Shown piece after piece: positions 1 through 5,734 of a stretch of DNA of 8,902 nucleotides. Origin of the DNA: JBHGBB01 sp041946755 (lineage in GTDB: Bacteria > UBP4 > UBA4092 > JAOAEQ01). The stretch is taken from the NCBI GenBank assembly GCA_041946755.1, contig JBHGBB010000166.1:1-8902 (forward strand). The letters are read 5' to 3'. How positions within the stretch are numbered: position 1 is the first letter of the stretch; each line of letters begins with the position of its first letter. Both the position numbers and the translations under genes were made by a program. The notes beneath the pieces were generated by a model. The model did no database searches, was not told the origin of the DNA, and saw only the letters and a list, made by a program, of their open reading frames with translations.

Positions 1-50
1 ATCCTTGTGATTTTAGCGCTTTTTGTATTTCATGTCAAGGGCAAATTAAA

Positions 51-78
51 GTTTTCAGTTATCAGTTTTCAGTTGTCA
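51..78 (+). repeat. Heptamer tandem array, CAGTT[AGT]T type
   Basis: Four consecutive 7-nt units are visible: GTTTTCA, GTTATCA, GTTTTCA and GTTGTCA. Rotated, they read CAGTTTT, CAGTTAT and CAGTTGT. This is one member of the heptamer family that recurs through the window. Confidence 0.8.
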
Positions 79-157
79 GACAGAATCAAACTAAAGAATC
101 AGTTGGAAGATATTTTGCCTACTTCGATAAATTCGATTAATTCGCGGTTAATATAAA

Positions 158-186
158 AATCAGTTTGGCAGGCTGCCAATTTGATT
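158..186. repeat. Palindromic repeat, GGCAGGCTGCC family, copy 1
   Basis: Two 14-nt arms (158-171 and 173-186) are reverse complements at 12 of 14 positions around a single central G, with core GGCAGGCTGCC. A second copy lies at 707-735. The two match at 23 of 26 bases when 161-186 is aligned with 711-736, so this is a dispersed element rather than a chance dyad. Confidence 0.7.
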
Positions 187-350
187 GGGGTAAATGGAAT
201 CAATGGTTTATAAGAGTGTTGAATTATACTCAACTTGCGCAAAATTCAAATTCGGACTTGGTTTTTGACCCAAACGACGATGTTGTCTTTCTCGGAAGAG
301 TCGAGGCTCCGACTTGCACCGGCAGGAATCTATTTAATATAATACTCTGG

Positions 351-370
351 ATTCCCGCCTTCGCGGGAAT
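351..370. repeat. dRS3-like ATTCCC-N8-GGGAAT palindrome
   Basis: The site reads ATTCCC, then GCCTTCGC, then GGGAAT, exactly the dRS3 pattern described for Neisseria. Near-identical repeats with flanking CTGG and GACTT are, from memory, common in many unrelated bacterial genomes, so it does not imply Neisseria. The inner bases also pair (GCG/CGC), so the whole can fold as a hairpin with a short TT-containing loop. Confidence 0.75.
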
Positions 371-591
371 GACTTGACCGAGCGGAAATAACCCGCATAA
401 ACCAATAACTTTCTTTCCCGAAAGTATACCAAGCCGGGTAAAAATCGAGTTTTAGCGTTTTTAGAATTTTAGCCGATATGGGAGGAAGGATGAACGAGAT
501 AATATCTTGTTCATCCCAACCCCCAATCAGGCAAAAGATACTTCCTATCCCAGAAACCAAAAAGTCTAAACAAAACCAATAGTTAATTTGT

Positions 592-663
592 GATTGAGGA
601 TTGCGGCCCACCTTCGCCAAGGCTTCTGTGGGTAAAATTGCGGATTAAAGATTGAGGAGTTGA
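592..663 (-). repeat. Heptamer array interrupted by a palindrome
   Basis: On the plus strand, units GATTGAG and GATTGCG (592-605) are followed by about 30 nt of non-heptamer DNA, then AATTGCG, GATTAAA, GATTGAG and GAGTTGA (636-663). On the minus strand these are CCTCAAT/CCGCAAT units, the same family as the array at 7167-7194. The units directly left and right of the gap are both ATTGCGG. Confidence 0.7.
607..632. repeat. 26-bp palindromic element, intergenic copy
   Basis: The element has outer arms CCCAC (607-611) and GTGGG (628-632) and an inner core TTCGCCAAGGCTTC. It matches the reverse complement of 7103-7128 in mfd at 17 of 26 positions at identical length, and both are followed by TAA in this orientation. 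Both sit in a 30-nt gap between identical heptamers (ATTGCGG here). The outer stems differ between copies yet still pair within each copy. Confidence 0.7.
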
Positions 664-665
664 TT

Positions 666-693
666 CCGAAATCATAAATCATAAATCCGAAAT
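666..693 (+). repeat. Heptamer array, CCGAAAT/CATAAAT
   Basis: Four perfect 7-nt units are visible in a row: CCGAAAT, CATAAAT, CATAAAT, CCGAAAT. CCGAAAT is the same unit that forms the array inside mfd at 6071-6101. CATAAAT contains TAA and is seen only outside coding sequence in this window. Confidence 0.8.
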
Positions 694-706
694 TGGATAG
701 TGCTGG

Positions 707-735
707 GATCAGATTTGCAGGCTGCCAATCTGATT
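707..735. repeat. Palindromic repeat, GGCAGGCTGCC family, copy 2
   Basis: Arms 707-720 and 722-735 pair at 12 of 14 positions around a central G. It is followed by T residues (734-739), so on the plus strand it resembles an intrinsic terminator, but no gene precedes it on that strand. It is the partner of 158-186. Confidence 0.65.
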
Positions 736-868
736 TTTTCGAGGGAATAAAGCCAAGTTTTACTTTAAGAATCATACCCAATATAAACCATGCGGCGGTG
801 TCTTCGGAATGATAGAATACATAGCCACTTAAGGTCATAAAACCAGTATTACTACTCAACCCAGCGCC

Positions 869-898
869 TTGTTTCATCGGTAAAACCTATGCTATTAT
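869..898 (+). promoter_or_regulatory. Possible promoter for the peptidase-racemase operon
   Basis: TTGTTT at 869-874 and TATTAT at 893-898 are separated by 18 nt and match sigma70 boxes at 4 of 6 and 5 of 6 positions. The leader to the start codon at 951 would be about 45 nt. A perfect 12-bp palindrome TGATATATATCA (914-925) lies in that leader and could be an operator, though such AT-rich dyads arise easily by chance. Confidence 0.25.
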
Positions 899-950
899 CA
901 GTACCTTAATCCTTGATATATATCATCTAATAATCAGAGGTATATTTTAA

Positions 951-2015
951 ATGAAAACCGAGCATTTGCACCGATTCCGCGATTATGGATTCAATCCCGG
1001 GCTATTACCTCCGGGGAAACGGAACAAAATTTCTGATGTCGCTAAGGTTCAGGTCGGACATTGTACCCGGATTGAAGGAGATACTATCCGGACCGGGGTA
1101 ACGATTATCGATCCGGGGATACCCGATTTGTTTCATCATAAAATCCCGGCAGCAGTTGCGGTGGGTAACGGGTTTGGTAAACTCGTCGGAACCACCCAAC
1201 TCCAAGAACTGGGTACTTTAGAAACTCCGATCGCGTTAACCAATACCCTAGCAGTAGGTTCGGTGATGCATGGTCTGGTAGAACTGGTATTAAAAACCAC
1301 CAAACATATCGGGGAGTCGACTACCGTCAATGCAGTAGTCGGCGAAACCAGCGATGCGATAGTAAACGATATTCACCGGATAGTTCTCGGTAAATCCGAG
1401 GTCGATACCGCATATGCATCGCGTACCCGCGATTTCGCGTTAGGGTCGGTTGGTGCCGGTACCGGAACCAGTGTATTCTCCTGGAAAGGCGGTATCGGGT
1501 CAGCATCGCGGAAAATAACTATCGGCAAACGAAAATATCTATTAGGTGCATTATTGCAAACTAATTTCGGGGGTGCGTTAACCATAATGGGAGTACCGGT
1601 AGGAAAACTATTAGGCGCAACCAGTTTTGATAAATTTATATCTACCCAAAACGGCGGCTCCTGTATGATAATCATCGCTACCGATGCCCCGATTTCTGCT
1701 AGACAACTTGGCCGTATCGCCCGGAGAGCGATGCTCGGTCTCGGGAAAACCGGGTCGATTATGGGGCATGGCAGCGGCGATTATGCAATCGCGTTCAGTA
1801 CCAACCGTTCCGGAGTTGAAGGGGTATCAGCCTCCCCCTGTTTACCGGATACCGAACTCGATCCGTTTTTCTTAGCGGCAGTAGAAACGGTTGAAGAGAG
1901 TGTCTATGACTCGCTGTTTACCAGTAAAACCGTCACCGGCAGGAATAATAAAACACTGCACCAAATCCCGGTTGATAAAGTAGTAAAAATCCTGAACCAG
2001 TATTTGCGGAGGTAG
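951..2015 (+). CDS. P1 family (S58, DmpA/BapA-like) aminopeptidase
   Basis: This 354-residue protein looks like a full-length member of the P1/DmpA family (MEROPS S58), self-cleaving N-terminal-nucleophile aminopeptidases that release N-terminal residues, in known members including D-alanine, glycine or beta-amino acids. Visible family features are SDVAKVQVGHCT near residue 28, VGETSDAIVND near 130, VGAGTGTSVFSWKGG (167-181), QTNFGG around Asn205, the cleavage pair Gly236-Ser237 in NGGSCMIIIATDAP, and GHGSGDYAIAFST (272-284). Ser237, Ser275 and Asn205 keep the spacing of Ser250, Ser288 and Asn218 of DmpA as I recall them; Asp277 stands where Glu290 would be. Autocleavage before Ser237 would give subunits of 236 and 118 residues. 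No signal peptide is seen, so it is probably cytoplasmic. AGAGG at 936-940 lies 10 nt before the ATG. The racemase gene follows after 4 bp. The family is secure; the substrate is not predictable. Confidence 0.93.
   Translation: MKTEHLHRFRDYGFNPGLLPPGKRNKISDVAKVQVGHCTRIEGDTIRTGVTIIDPGIPDLFHHKIPAAVAVGNGFGKLVGTTQLQELGTLETPIALTNTLAVGSVMHGLVELVLKTTKHIGESTTVNAVVGETSDAIVNDIHRIVLGKSEVDTAYASRTRDFALGSVGAGTGTSVFSWKGGIGSASRKITIGKRKYLLGALLQTNFGGALTIMGVPVGKLLGATSFDKFISTQNGGSCMIIIATDAPISARQLGRIARRAMLGLGKTGSIMGHGSGDYAIAFSTNRSGVEGVSASPCLPDTELDPFFLAAVETVEESVYDSLFTSKTVTGRNNKTLHQIPVDKVVKILNQYLRR
2008..2012 (+). promoter_or_regulatory. Shine-Dalgarno of the racemase gene
   Basis: GGAGG ends 7 nt before the ATG at 2020 and lies within the last codons of the upstream peptidase gene. 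This fixes the racemase start and points to co-translation from one operon mRNA. Confidence 0.8.
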
Positions 2016-2019
2016 CGTA

Positions 2020-2730
2020 ATGGGGAAATCCAAACAGTACCGAATCGGCATTCTCGGCGGTATGGGGCCTGAAGCCGGAGTATTATTACAGCAGTTGATT
2101 ATCCAATATACCCCGGCAGAAAAGGACCAGGAGCATATCGAGGTGATAACGTATACCAACCCGCATATCCCGGACCGCACCAAGTCGCTTACTATGGATA
2201 GCGGTAAGTCGTATCAACAAGCGGTTATCGAATCCCTGCAGTTATTAGAAAAGACCGGAGTCGATATTCTGGTAATCGCCTGTAACACCGCCCATGCCCG
2301 GTTACCGGAAATAAAGAAATATATTAAAACACCGATACTAAATATAGTCGACTTGGCTAACCAGGAAATATCGAATACTCAAGGTCGGGTTGGTATTATT
2401 GCTACCGATGGAACAATCAATAGCAATTTGTTTGGTATACCCAGCCATCCGGAAAAAACCATTGTCCCAAACCGGGAGAATCAGACCATAGTCATGCAGG
2501 TTATTCTCGATATTAAAAAAGGAAGTAAAGATAAGAGTATTATCGACCGACTGGAAAAAATAGGGAAAGAATTGCTTCAAGAAGGCGGGATGAAACTTAT
2601 CCTCGGTTGTACCGAATTATCGATTATGTATCCTGAACTCTATACCCGGCTGGGAAATATTTTTATCGACCCACTCCGGCTGGCAGCGCAAACTCTGGTT
2701 AACATGGCTCAGAGAAATTCAGCGATTTAA
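2020..2730 (+). CDS. Aspartate/glutamate racemase family protein
   Basis: The 236-residue product has the length and motifs of the cofactor-independent Asp/Glu racemase superfamily, which interconverts L- and D-amino acids with two cysteines acting as acid and base. Near the N-terminus it has IGILGGMGPEAG (9-20), typical of the aspartate-racemase/YgeA branch. Cys88 lies in VIACNTAH and Cys197 in LGCTELS, the two expected catalytic cysteines. An intact pair argues for an active enzyme. The gene starts 4 bp after a DmpA-like peptidase and has its own strong GGAGG. I infer that the pair salvages or remodels peptides containing D-amino acids, the peptidase releasing residues and the racemase converting them. 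Aspartate, glutamate or a broader amino-acid set are all possible; hydantoin or maleate family members are less likely given the N-terminal motif. No terminator is visible downstream. Confidence 0.92.
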   Translation: MGKSKQYRIGILGGMGPEAGVLLQQLIIQYTPAEKDQEHIEVITYTNPHIPDRTKSLTMDSGKSYQQAVIESLQLLEKTGVDILVIACNTAHARLPEIKKYIKTPILNIVDLANQEISNTQGRVGIIATDGTINSNLFGIPSHPEKTIVPNRENQTIVMQVILDIKKGSKDKSIIDRLEKIGKELLQEGGMKLILGCTELSIMYPELYTRLGNIFIDPLRLAAQTLVNMAQRNSAI

Positions 2731-2821
2731 TTAATCCGATTCCATATCATTTACCCGACCGAATCTATCACCTCCGATAAACCTGGAATATATTGATTCA
2801 TTAATACCGATATAAACCGAA

Positions 2822-2851
2822 TTGCAGTGATATCGAAATTAATGGTAAAAT
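2822..2851 (+). promoter_or_regulatory. Likely promoter of tRNA-Arg
   Basis: TTGCAG (2822-2827) and TAAAAT (2846-2851) are separated by 18 nt, matching sigma70 boxes at 4 of 6 and 5 of 6 positions. Transcription would start near 2858, about 30 nt before the tRNA, leaving a short 5' leader for processing. The rest of 2731-2889 shows only weak CGATAT/ATATCG dyads. Confidence 0.4.
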
Positions 2852-2889
2852 CTATCGGATAAGTTACTTACCCATATCAATCTACCGAT

Positions 2890-2966
<77 letters not shown>

Positions 2967-2968
2967 TC

Positions 2969-2989
2969 CATAAATCATAATTCATACTA
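2969..2989 (+). repeat. Short heptamer array, CATAAAT type
   Basis: Three 7-nt units, CATAAAT, CATAATT and CATACTA, start 2 nt after the tRNA CCA. The first unit is identical to those at 673-686. The array is decaying after the first unit. Confidence 0.5.
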
Positions 2990-3026
2990 AATCAACGGTT
3001 AATCTTGCCAATTAAATCTACCATTT

Positions 3027-3042
3027 ATCTTGACATCAAGAT
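3027..3042. promoter_or_regulatory. Candidate operator: 7-bp perfect dyad over the -35 box
   Basis: ATCTTGA and TCAAGAT are perfect inverted 7-mers around a central CA, and the dyad covers the whole -35 hexamer of the promoter at 3030-3058. Bound protein here would block RNA polymerase. CTTGA/TCAAG dyads of this size are typical of MarR-type repressor sites, but no regulator gene is present in the window to link it with. The repression role is inference. Confidence 0.45.
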
Positions 3043-3058
3043 TAGGGTAGAGTATTAT
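3030..3058 (+). promoter_or_regulatory. Strong sigma70-type promoter of the SBBP gene
   Basis: TTGACA (3030-3035) is a perfect -35 box, followed by an ideal 17-nt spacer and TATTAT (3053-3058), 5 of 6 to the -10 consensus. Transcription should begin near 3065. The open frame can be extended to a TTG at 3070, but that would leave almost no leader, which supports the ATG at 3094. Confidence 0.75.
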
Positions 3059-3084
3059 TTACTATATTATTGGTGGAACATAAC

Positions 3085-3088
3085 AGGA
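3085..3088 (+). promoter_or_regulatory. Shine-Dalgarno that decides the SBBP gene start
   Basis: AGGA ends 5 nt before the ATG at 3094. The longer alternative from TTG 3070 has no such site and would place charged residues EHNR ahead of the signal peptide. Confidence 0.6.
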
Positions 3089-3093
3089 TAATT

Positions 3094-5559
3094 ATGCGAA
3101 TTCTAGTCCATATTACCACCATATTAAGCATCTGTTTCTGCTTATTACTCACCACCCCGGCATTATCCGGGATATTGAATTATTCTACCTATTTATGTAA
3201 TCGCGATTATAATGAAGGGTATGGCATTGCCGTCGATGGCGGCGGGAATGCGTATATCACCGGATTCACTTCATCCGCCTATTTCCCAACCACTATCGGG
3301 TCGTTGGATACTATCTATAACGGAAGTAACGATGTTTTTATCAGTAAACTTAATTCGAGTGGAACCGCGCTAGTCTATTCCACCTATCTCGGTGGGAAAT
3401 CCTATGATGAAGGTTGGAGTATCGCTATCGATGGTGCCGAGAATGCATATATCACCGGGAAAACTTATTCGGATGATTTCCCGGTTACCGAAACTGCGTT
3501 CGATACGACCATGAACGGCGGGTATGATAGTTTCGTCAGTAAACTAAACGCTGCCGGTAACGCGTTGATCTATTCGACCTATCTTGGAGGCAACGATTAC
3601 GACTGGGGCCGAGGGATCGCGCTGGATAAAGCCGGGAATGCGTATATCACCGGATATACCTGCTCTTCTACTTTCCCGACCACAAATACCGCTATCGATA
3701 ATACCTGGAATGGAAAATATGATGTTTTCGTCAGTAAACTGAATTCGAGCGGAACCGCATTACTCTATTCAACCTATCTGGGTGGATTGAACGATGACTG
3801 CGGCCGGAGCATCGCAGTCGATAGTTCCGGGAATGCATATATCACCGGATATACTTTCTCACCGAAATTCCCGGTTACCGCAAAATCATTGAATTCGAAT
3901 TATAATGGCAATAACGATGCCTTTGTCTCCAAACTTAATCCGACCGGAACCAAACTGCTCTATTCGACCTATCTGGGCGGAATATCTTATGATGAAGGCT
4001 GGGGTATCGCGGTAGATAAATCCGGGAATGCGTATATTACCGGGAAAACAGCTTCTGCCGATTTCCCGATTGCCGGGAATGCTATCGATAGTACCTGGAA
4101 TGGTGGCTATGATGTTTTTATCAGCAAACTGAATCCGGCCGGTAACGCGCTGGTATATTCAACGTTTCTTGGCGGCAGTAACGATGATTGGGGCCGGGCG
4201 ATTGCTATCGATAAATCCGAAAATGTTTTTCTTACCGGATATACCTGGTCAATCGATTTCCCACTCACTGCCGGTGCAATCGATTCTACCCAGAATAAAG
4301 GGTATGATTTGTTTGTATCGAAACTGAGCGCTAATGGCAGTGTACTGATATATTCGACTTATTTTGGCGGTAAGAACGACGATTGCGGGTATGCGATTGC
4401 CATCGATAGTGCATCAAATGCATATATTACCGGGAAAACGGATTCGCCTGATTTCCCGGTTACTGCCGGTGCGGTGTGTTCAAAAGGGAACGGAGATAAT
4501 GTAGTTTTTGTAAGTAAATTTGCGTTGGGGAATATCGCACCTCCAGCTACGGTTAATATCAATAGTTTCGGTGAATTTAATACCAATACCGATATCGTTA
4601 ACTGGTATTTCGAACGATATGGCGATGGGACTGATTCCGGTACGATCACCTGGATACCGGAATATAATAAACAATCGGGAGTTATGCGCATGACCCAGCG
4701 GCCGGGAGATAAAGGTAAACTGACCCAGATATTTACCGTCCCAATTCCCGGATGGTATACGGCGAAAGCGAAAGTTGCTACCGATATCGCTGACGCTAAT
4801 CGGCAGCAGAAAGTATACCTCTATTTCCAGGAGTATAGCCAGAACATGGTACTTGCTGCAGTCGCCAACCAGGTTATCTCTGCAGGAAGCGGGTCGCTAT
4901 TAAGCATGGGATTATGGAAACAACTCCAGATATCGTTCTATACATCGAGTACTATCGTTGGGATACAGGTGGTCGGAATCAATAACAGTTCCAGCGGTAC
5001 AATCGGCAGTTTATATATCGACGATATCCTGGTATACCCGGTCCCGGCAGATTTCGATAAACCGCTGGGCAAATTAACGATCCCGATTACCAATTCAGAG
5101 TTCGATTCCAATATTTCCGAATGGCTGGTACAAACCTATGCCGATGGGAATAATCCGGGGGTATGGAGTTGGCTCAATCAAGCTGCCGGCCGGAATGGGA
5201 TTATCCAATGCAATCAAGCAGGCGGTGAAAAAGGGAAAGTGAGCCAGTTATTTAATTTACCGAACGCCGGGAAAAATACGATTACTAAAATCTGGGTGTT
5301 TAGCGATGCGAGAAGTAAAGAGTATGCCCAGAAAGTATATCTCTATCTCTATAGCTACGATAGTACTTACCGGAAGATTATCGAAAGCGGGAATGCGATT
5401 CTGCAAGGAGGACAATGGACTCCCGGAGAATGGCGGGAACTGAAACTCGGCTGTATCCCGTTTACTACCTATAACTCCGCCCAGTTTGTTAGTATAAATC
5501 CGGCTGGAAATCCATCAGCCTCGATTTATTTCGATGATATAACCGTTCTGCAAGAATAA
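3094..5559 (+). CDS. Secreted SBBP seven-bladed beta-propeller protein
   Basis: The 821-residue product starts with a Sec signal peptide (MRILVHITTILSICFCLLL, cleavage probably after TPALS near residue 26). Seven consecutive 65-residue repeats follow (residues 30 to about 480), each built as YSTYLGG-x-D-x-G-xx-IAxD-xx-GNAYITG-xT-S-xx-FP ... FVSKLN-x-G-x-AL. This is the SBBP (Pfam PF06739-type) signature, and seven copies make one closed propeller. The C-terminus holds two related modules of about 160 residues (about 487-650 and 660-821); both contain an F-(N/D)-x-N start with a tryptophan, GDKGK/GEKGK before a hydrophobic strand, QQKVYLYF/AQKVYLYL, and end in YIDDILV/YFDDITV. They resemble carbohydrate-binding jelly-roll domains, but I infer this from pattern only. 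No sortase, PorSS or membrane anchor is evident, so the protein is likely released to periplasm or exterior. Its function is unknown: adhesion or polymer binding is plausible. It has its own promoter with a candidate operator. Confidence 0.9.
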   Translation: MRILVHITTILSICFCLLLTTPALSGILNYSTYLCNRDYNEGYGIAVDGGGNAYITGFTSSAYFPTTIGSLDTIYNGSNDVFISKLNSSGTALVYSTYLGGKSYDEGWSIAIDGAENAYITGKTYSDDFPVTETAFDTTMNGGYDSFVSKLNAAGNALIYSTYLGGNDYDWGRGIALDKAGNAYITGYTCSSTFPTTNTAIDNTWNGKYDVFVSKLNSSGTALLYSTYLGGLNDDCGRSIAVDSSGNAYITGYTFSPKFPVTAKSLNSNYNGNNDAFVSKLNPTGTKLLYSTYLGGISYDEGWGIAVDKSGNAYITGKTASADFPIAGNAIDSTWNGGYDVFISKLNPAGNALVYSTFLGGSNDDWGRAIAIDKSENVFLTGYTWSIDFPLTAGAIDSTQNKGYDLFVSKLSANGSVLIYSTYFGGKNDDCGYAIAIDSASNAYITGKTDSPDFPVTAGAVCSKGNGDNVVFVSKFALGNIAPPATVNINSFGEFNTNTDIVNWYFERYGDGTDSGTITWIPEYNKQSGVMRMTQRPGDKGKLTQIFTVPIPGWYTAKAKVATDIADANRQQKVYLYFQEYSQNMVLAAVANQVISAGSGSLLSMGLWKQLQISFYTSSTIVGIQVVGINNSSSGTIGSLYIDDILVYPVPADFDKPLGKLTIPITNSEFDSNISEWLVQTYADGNNPGVWSWLNQAAGRNGIIQCNQAGGEKGKVSQLFNLPNAGKNTITKIWVFSDARSKEYAQKVYLYLYSYDSTYRKIIESGNAILQGGQWTPGEWRELKLGCIPFTTYNSAQFVSINPAGNPSASIYFDDITVLQE
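3181..4533 (+). repeat. Seven tandem 195-bp coding repeats (propeller blades)
   Basis: Blades begin at 3181, 3376, 3571, 3766, 3961, 4156 and 4351, an exact 195-bp period with no indel; the last blade is a few residues short and diverges after FVSKF. Blades alternate in a three-step pattern: 2 and 5 share SYDEGW, 3 and 6 share DWGR, 4 and 7 share NDDCG. This suggests growth by duplication of three-blade blocks. Confidence 0.9.
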
Positions 5560-5630
5560 ATCTTCCGGTTAGTTCTCTCCGTTTTAGGTTTCAATGATTC
5601 GCTAACTTCGGCAAACCGCGTTAAAATAAT

Positions 5631-5721
5631 ACCACAGAGTTCACTGAGAACTGCTGAGTAATAATTACATTAATTTATATAGTATATTTTTTTCTCGGAT
5701 TTTCTCTGAGCGCTCTGTGGT
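5631..5721. repeat. MITE-like element: ACCACAGAG inverted arms around AT-rich centre
   Basis: The left arm 5631-5650 and right arm 5702-5721 are inverted repeats matching at 16 of 20 positions, each with ACCACAGAG at its outer end (CTCTGTGGT on the right). The 51-nt centre is very AT-rich. Dispersed CACAGAG repeats are, from memory, frequent in many bacterial genomes. It lies between the SBBP stop and the mfd start, so it may serve as a transcript 3' structure for the former or carry leader or promoter sequence for the latter; I see no convincing -35/-10 pair in it. The preceding 5560-5630 shows only a weak CCG/GTTAG...CTAAC/CGG dyad and no clear terminator. Confidence 0.6.
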
Positions 5722-5734
5722 TAATTTTTTTTAT

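Larger units (their letters stand above)
1..950. other. Repeat-rich intergenic region without a convincing gene
   Basis: No open frame here has a credible start, ribosome binding site and protein-like product over its full length. The open stretches present run through dispersed repeats; for example, the minus-strand frame crossing 351-370 reads SREGGNPE, which is just the translation of the ATTCCC palindrome. What the region does hold is listed separately: heptamer arrays at 51-78, 592-663 and 666-693, palindromes at 158-186, 351-370, 607-632 and 707-735, and a smaller imperfect dyad at 299-314 (AGTCG-N6-CGACT). Two minus-strand stretches (about 877-745 and 590-380) are rich in hydrophobic and aromatic codons and might be remains of one membrane-protein gene; see findings. 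Confidence 0.7.

Noticed and set aside
165..377. Plus-strand open frame of 70 codons
   Set aside because: It begins inside the GGCAGGCTGCC palindrome and ends in the dRS3-like repeat, with no ribosome site and no protein-like pattern.
1005..1875. Several open frames overlapping the peptidase gene on both strands
   Set aside because: They are shadows of a clearly conserved S58 coding sequence in another frame.
3070..3093. Upstream TTG start for the SBBP protein
   Set aside because: It lies about 5 nt from the predicted transcription start and lacks a ribosome site; the ATG at 3094 has AGGA and starts directly at the signal peptide.
4359..4691. Minus-strand frames inside the SBBP gene
   Set aside because: They lie antisense to the repeat-encoded propeller and reflect its codon pattern; no independent evidence.
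5651..5700. Promoter for mfd within the AT-rich centre of the inverted element
   Set aside because: TATAGT and TATATT occur, but no -35 box lies at 16-18 nt, so the match is what AT-rich sequence gives by chance.
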